Shown one piece after another: positions 59,640 through 64,000 of a stretch of 64,000 nucleotides of DNA. Position 1 is the stretch's first letter. Each line of letters begins with the position of its first letter. This stretch comes from Hoplostethus atlanticus (Eukaryota > Chordata > Actinopteri > Trachichthyiformes > Trachichthyidae). The position numbers were made by a program, and so were the translations under genes. Under the pieces are notes generated by a model, which saw only the letters and a program-made list of their open reading frames with translations, ran no database searches and had not been told where the DNA came from. The DNA lies in NCBI GenBank assembly GCA_034670405.1, contig JAXDDX010000049.1:868001-932000 (forward strand), read 5' to 3'.

Positions 59640-62600
59640 TTGATGAAATCATACAACCATATTATATCAAACTTGAACTGTTGTGGTTTAGTTATCCTCC
59701 TCAGTGGGCCTCCATGACTTTCCACGCCGTGCCGTGCTCTACATTATTTCATATTTTATCAATTTATGGGCATCGGTTTATGATTCTAAACATGCCCCTT
59801 TTCTATGTATTTGTTTTCGTTGTTAAGGATGCACATACGCATTCATAAAGAAGACACAGGACTATTATTTTAATAATGATCATTCTAAATAGAGACCCTA
59901 TGCGATTCCTTTATTTATCTGTTTATGCTTGTGCAAATTAAATTACATTTCTGCATTAACTGCATGCGTAAAATCGTCAGTCTGGCTTAGCATGAAACCC
60001 TCATTCCCACTCCAGGAACAAGGGCGGTCCCCGAAGTGATTTCAGGAACAGATGTAAAATAAAACCATTTATGAAGAGCTTTGGGCCTGTGGTGATTAGG
60101 TGACTGAGCTTGGACTTGTGCCTTCTCTCGCTCGTTGCTATCATAAGAAATAGAGCTTTCATTATGAAATAGAGACCGAATGTAAGGCACCCAGAAATGG
60201 ATATCTCCGGGATCGGGGGCGTCAATTCACAAACCCTCGAGGCATGGTGAAGTGCCTGCATCGATAATCATTTGCTACCAAAAGGTATATCGACTAAATT
60301 TGTCGGGACAAATAGGAGCAATGACTGACAAGATATTACTTTGTGGGTGGTCGCTGTGATAAATTATCAGATGTAGGTCAACAAAGTATCTTGCACAGAC
60401 GAACACAAGCAAGCTTAAATTGGTCCTGGATGCTCCCCTGGTGTAGTTTCTTTGTAAAAACATGGCTTCCAAATACACTTCTGACATTTTTTTTCTTTAT
60501 CTTGGCTCTCCAGCATGAATAAAAACAATTTAAAAAGTAGGGGTTTAAATCTGGACTCGCCTAGGCTATTGTAGCGAGTGCCCATATACTTTCCATTGAC
60601 GGCCATGATCATAGGAAGAAAAGAGCTACAAAGTTAGAATGGAAACGAAGTAGGAAATGTACGCTCTCGTTTTATTACTCTGAAATGTGTTGTGCATTGC
60701 ATGGTGACTGTACGATTTTAATCTCCGTTATTTTTGTTTATGTTTATCTGATGGTGACATCTGGTGAAAACATGCTGTTAGGCCAATACAGCATGTGCTT
60801 GGTTCACTTTGGCACCTCTTCTTCCATCATAATTTTGATGCTACAGGGATGAGAAAAAAGACAGTTTTACTGTCTGAATTATGTTACTACCTTCTTTTGT
60901 CATAAATTTTGATAGAAAGGAAGGGAGGATTTTCATTAGGAGTTGGGCTTTTGATTGGAATATTTAATATTGTTCCCATAGTCTCGAGGATGTTTGAAAT
61001 GGACGACAATAGTCGTGATGATGATGATGGTGATAATGATGATGATAATGATGATGCTAATGATGATGATGATGATGGTGGTGGTGGTTATGGTTATGGT
61101 TATGGTGTAAAAGTAGGGGACAATCTGGCAGCACTATTTACCTGAGATGATAATCTTGATGACCTGTTGAAATCAGTAGAATTTACCTAACTGTGGAAAT
61201 AAAACATACTTTTATTTTTTATAGACCCTTTTAGAAAATCTTAAAACAAAGTTAAATGTTAATGTTAGGGTTAATAACACATGGAAATAACCAGATATTC
61301 ATCTCAATAACATGCAACCAAAAGGAGCAACAATGCCTCATGGATTTGGCTTTCATTTTGTTTGTTTTGGAAAACTGCTCAGTGTTACTCACATCTGCTT
61401 GATAGAAGTTTACCGTAAATCAGTTGAATGCAGTTGAATATTTACGATTATAACGCACATTAATATTCATGCTCCTGGTTTCTACTTCAGTGTGTGTTGT
61501 CTCCTGTTATAGAGAACCGTTTTTACATTATTAATCAAAGTCGATCATGAAAATATACTTAGCCTATCGAAAGTATTATAAATATGCCTATATTCACTTC
61601 AACAGCTTAACATGAATCATTTTTGCAGGTGCAGGAAAATAAAAATGTATATTAGTCTACATATAATTAGTTACTGATTATAAAATGAACTCAAAATAAC
61701 GTGGATGTATTTATTTTAATTTATTTTCTGTTTGTTTAGCAGGTTTCAAAATGAGTCTCCATTTTGGGTATTTTTTGAGACGTCATTTTATAACATTTTG
61801 AATATTTTTTGGATATTGAAGTGACTAAAATCTTGTTGTGGTTATTCCATCATGTCTCCGTCAGAGATCCCAGTATGTGCAGGTTGCAATCAACACATCG
61901 TGGACCGCTTCATCCTCAAAGTGCTGGACCGCCACTGGCACAGCAAGTGCCTGAAGTGCAGCGACTGCCAGGCACAGCTGGCGGAGAAGTGCTTCAGTCG
62001 GGGCGACAGCGTCTACTGCAAGGAGGATTTCTTCAAGTGAGTAGTCCACAGTTAAATCCCAGGATTGTTTTAAATGTTGTTTAATCTTTTTCTTTGGCCT
62101 ATTTTCTCGTTTTTGGTAAAGATCTTGTGAGCCAAACTCCACAGCCTCAGTTCCTAAAAATAAAGTTTAGAAAGCGATTGCGTTGAAAATATTTCAATTT
62201 ATTGATGGTAACCTTCTTATTTCCAAAAAGGAGATTTGGGACCAAATGCTCAGCGTGTCAGCAAGGGATACCGCCCACACAGGTGGTGAGGAGAGCGCAG
62301 GACTTTGTCTACCACCTGCACTGCTTTGCCTGCATCGTTTGCAAGAGGCAGCTGGCGACGGGTGACGAGTACTACCTGATGGACGACAGCAGGCTCGTCT
62401 GCAAGGCAGACTACGAGACCGCCAAACAGAGAGGTGAGGTGTACTCTTCTGTTTCCCAGTGCAAACAATTTCGTTTTTGGCCTGGACTTAACAAAGCGAT
62501 GTACTGCACAATTTTGCAATTAGTAGACTGATAAAACGGTTCTGTTTGAAATAGTCTAGTATTTACACAGCATGCTGGCTTATGTGATGCTTCATGTATT

Positions 62601-62794
62601 GACTTGTTATCTATTGAGTTGTGAATTTGATGTGACAATGAGGTCAGCCATAAACTTTGACCCACCTGTGGTAATTGCATCGTTGCCCGCAACCCAATCG
62701 ATCGCAAACTGCATAAAATAGAGGCCTGCTGGGGGCGTGTTCTCACAACAACAGTCGTACCTTACAAAATGGTGTGTACCGTGATTCGTTTGAA

Positions 62795-62848
<54 letters not shown>

Positions 62849-64000
62849 AGGATATTGAAATGGAATTCTGCATAAGATTTATGCACTAGGAAAGATTATT
62901 ATGTTAACATCACCATGCTTTTGTATATGTATGCTTGTTGTTTTTCAATGATTATTTCATTGAACAACAGACATTGAACTAAGTTGAACTAAGTAAACTA
63001 CATTTCAGTAGTTTATTAGTTTATTAACATGATAGTAGTTTAGTAGTTTTTCAAAAGGCCTATAATTTTATCCATGTGGATTAGGTAGCCTAGTTAGTTA
63101 ATAATTCATATCTCCCTTGAAAAGGTTCTTGTAAGAATGAACAATACTTGTTTATAAACATGGGAATGAAATTGATGTATCTAGCTATCAGTCTTGCTAT
63201 CAGCTTGTCTTGCTTTTCTCCCTTCCATTGCTATCTTTTGCCTCATCCTTTCCATCCAAACTAGATTGGTATCATGTTTGTGTGTTCAGTTGTCCCATTC
63301 CTTTGTGCAAGCTATAAAATAGTAATTTATTGTGTGCTATTGTGTTTACACTCAACGTCACTTTCAATTAAAATTTGGCCAGTTTCAGAGCTAAACCTAT
63401 CACTTTTTCACCCCTGAACATGATGCATTATACGGTGAAGAGAGAGTTTACACGTATAGCCCAAAATATCACACTCATATATTGGGCATATATGAGGCCT
63501 ACAATGAAAGAAAGCTCAACAACATCACCATGAAGTCAAATACACAATACAACTCCATTTGCTATAAAAAAAAATCAATGAAACTTCATCAAAACAACTC
63601 TATGTTTATGCTTCTCAGTTGTTAATAACTTGATTTCCACTCTTACGAAAAACAACTACAGTAATGCTATAAAACATTTTATAAGGAGACTATACAGCAA
63701 AACAATAAACTGTAGGAATATTGTAGTGATACCATAGGTTATAAACAATTATATTAAGTATCTTAATGTGACTGATTAGTACCACAGGCACTATGTATTT
63801 ACCTGTATGAATATTGTAGTGTTTTCTCGTTAGGGCACATTGTTGATTGACTTGTTCCCATTGACAAGGGAAGGTTTCAGCATTCACATGGACCTAAGAG
63901 TTCTGGTTACACTATTTATAGTTTGATTCAGGTGAACTGTATAGTTAGACTAAGTACATTTAGTAGCTAAAATGTAATTTAACTTCTTTCGTTGTGAAAT
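54941..64000 (+). CDS. lhx3: LIM/homeobox protein Lhx3, 5' half (3' end outside window)
   Basis: LIM-homeodomain transcription factor needed for pituitary and motor-neuron development in vertebrates; it acts in the nucleus, and the LIM domains bind Ldb-type cofactors (family knowledge). Visible coding exons: 54941-55010 (a form) or 58081-58177 (b form), 61865-62036 (LIM1) and 62231-62433 (LIM2 to start of linker). In a-form numbering LIM1 ligands are C28, C31, H49, C52, C55, C58, C75, D78; LIM2 ligands are C87, C90, H109, C112, C115, C118, C138, D141. All are intact. Sequence such as [20 protein letters not shown] favours LHX3 over LHX4, as does the b-form exon. The last visible donor (62434) is phase 1, splitting the Glu that precedes the homeodomain linker. 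No homeobox exon appears before 64000, so the gene is partial. Confidence 0.95.
56583..56660. repeat. (TG)n/(GGGTGT)n repeat
   Basis: TG tract with a central run of GTGGGT units and a GCGC-containing right end. Confidence 0.9.
57266..57787. mobile_element. hAT-like MITE (522 bp)
   Basis: Ends CAGTGTTGGGCATG (left) and CAGTGTTGGGTGGC (right, inverted) share the first ten bases. Flanking 8-mers TTCATTAA and GTCATAAA agree at six of eight positions, compatible with an old hAT target duplication. The interior has AGTAAT/ACTTTT-type motifs common to this MITE class and no transposase. Confidence 0.65.
58081..58177 (+). CDS. lhx3: lhx3 alternative first exon, b form
   Basis: 97 nt: ATG at 58081, 32 codons plus one base, donor GTAATT at 58178. 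The peptide starts [12 protein letters not shown] and ends [13 protein letters not shown]; human LHX3b has LLALLARRADLRR at the same place and a similar total length (31 residues). An in-frame TGA lies two codons upstream (58075-58077), so the ATG is the only start in this frame. Phase 1 joins to the LIM1 exon (K-E-I-P-V-C), as for the a form. Confidence 0.92.
58178..61864 (+). other. lhx3: lhx3 intron before LIM1 exon
   Basis: About 3.7 kb without a supportable exon. It contains an (AT)n plus poly(T) stretch (59600-59641) and a (GAT)n-rich tract (61012-61113). The many short open frames show no conserved pattern. Confidence 0.55.
61012..61113. repeat. (GAT)n/(GGT)n trinucleotide repeat
   Basis: About 100 bp of imperfect GAT/AAT units passing into GGT and GGTTAT units. 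In one frame it would encode poly-Asp, but it lies in an lhx3 intron. Confidence 0.9.
61865..62036 (+). CDS. lhx3: lhx3 LIM1 exon
   Basis: 172 nt, acceptor CCGTCAG ending at 61864, donor GTGAGT at 62037. It encodes [20 protein letters not shown] then [15 protein letters not shown] and on to VYCKEDFF plus a split Lys. All eight LIM1 zinc ligands are present. Confidence 0.97.
62231..62433 (+). CDS. lhx3: lhx3 LIM2 exon
   Basis: 203 nt, acceptor AAAAAG ending at 62230, donor GTGAGG at 62434. It encodes [40 protein letters not shown] and [20 protein letters not shown] followed by YETAKQR. The intron in is phase 2 and out is phase 1. Confidence 0.97.
62434..64000 (+). other. lhx3: lhx3 intron, running off the window
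   Basis: No homeobox exon seen. It holds (GATA)n then (GA)n at 62798-62846 and otherwise AT-rich sequence. Confidence 0.6.
62798..62846. repeat. Compound (GATA)n(GA)n microsatellite
   Basis: About four and a half GATA units followed directly by about 15 GA units. Confidence 0.95.

Noticed and set aside
59600-59641. (AT)n-poly(T) run as a retroposon tail
   Set aside because: No retroposon body or target duplication is visible next to it, so it is treated as simple sequence.
60909-61145. Frame encoding an Asp-rich peptide
   Set aside because: It is a translated (GAT)n repeat inside an lhx3 intron.

Overview
The window is vertebrate nuclear DNA, almost certainly from a ray-finned (teleost) fish. 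Genes are split into short exons with GT-AG introns, there are many long (TG)n/(CA)n microsatellites, and the interspersed repeats (Tc1-like, hAT-like and TTAA-flanked elements, a tRNA-type SINE) are of fish type. The proteins match vertebrate AK1, GPSM1 and LHX3 along their length. I cannot fix the species from sequence alone.

Three protein-coding genes are supported. (1) ak1 (adenylate kinase 1, minus strand, coding 1995-4114): six coding segments give a complete 193-residue enzyme, and a TATA box near 8945 with a plausible noncoding first exon lies upstream. (2) gpsm1 (AGS3, minus strand, coding 11558-24791): thirteen exons join in phase into 643 residues with N-terminal TPR repeats and four C-terminal GoLoco motifs. 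The exon carrying the conserved MEASC start has a splice acceptor 1 nt upstream of that Met, so a further 5' exon should exist; two phase-compatible candidates are at 31996-32093 and 26706-26854. (3) lhx3 (LIM-homeobox 3, plus strand, from 54941 to beyond the window): two alternative first coding exons (a-type at 54941, b-type at 58081) each splice in phase 1 to the first LIM exon. LIM2 follows, and the homeobox exons lie past base 64000.

Layout: 1-1.99 kb is sequence 3' of ak1; 2-8.9 kb ak1 and its first intron; 9-11.5 kb the short gap and 3' side of gpsm1; 11.5-24.8 kb (possibly to 32.1 kb) gpsm1; 32.1-54.9 kb a gene-poor interval made of microsatellites and decayed mobile elements; 54.9-64 kb the 5' half of lhx3.

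Mobile and repeat content includes a 196-bp hAT-like MITE (4551-4746), a decayed Tc1 element inside a gpsm1 intron (22280-23156), a LINE-like retroelement relic (about 28.95-30.05 kb), a diverged tandem duplication of period about 1.07 kb (35.17-37.28 kb), a 1-kb terminal-inverted-repeat element (38.2-39.3 kb), an 870-bp palindromic TTAA-flanked element carrying the start of a THAP zinc-finger ORF (42324-43193), a tRNA-derived SINE (46.8-47.0 kb), a 205-bp Tc1-type MITE (51354-51558) and a 522-bp hAT-like MITE ending about 0.3 kb upstream of the lhx3b start codon.

The three genes do not form one pathway. Their linkage resembles human 9q34, where AK1, GPSM1 and LHX3 all lie. I found no tRNA or rRNA gene, no CRISPR array and no prokaryotic-type system.
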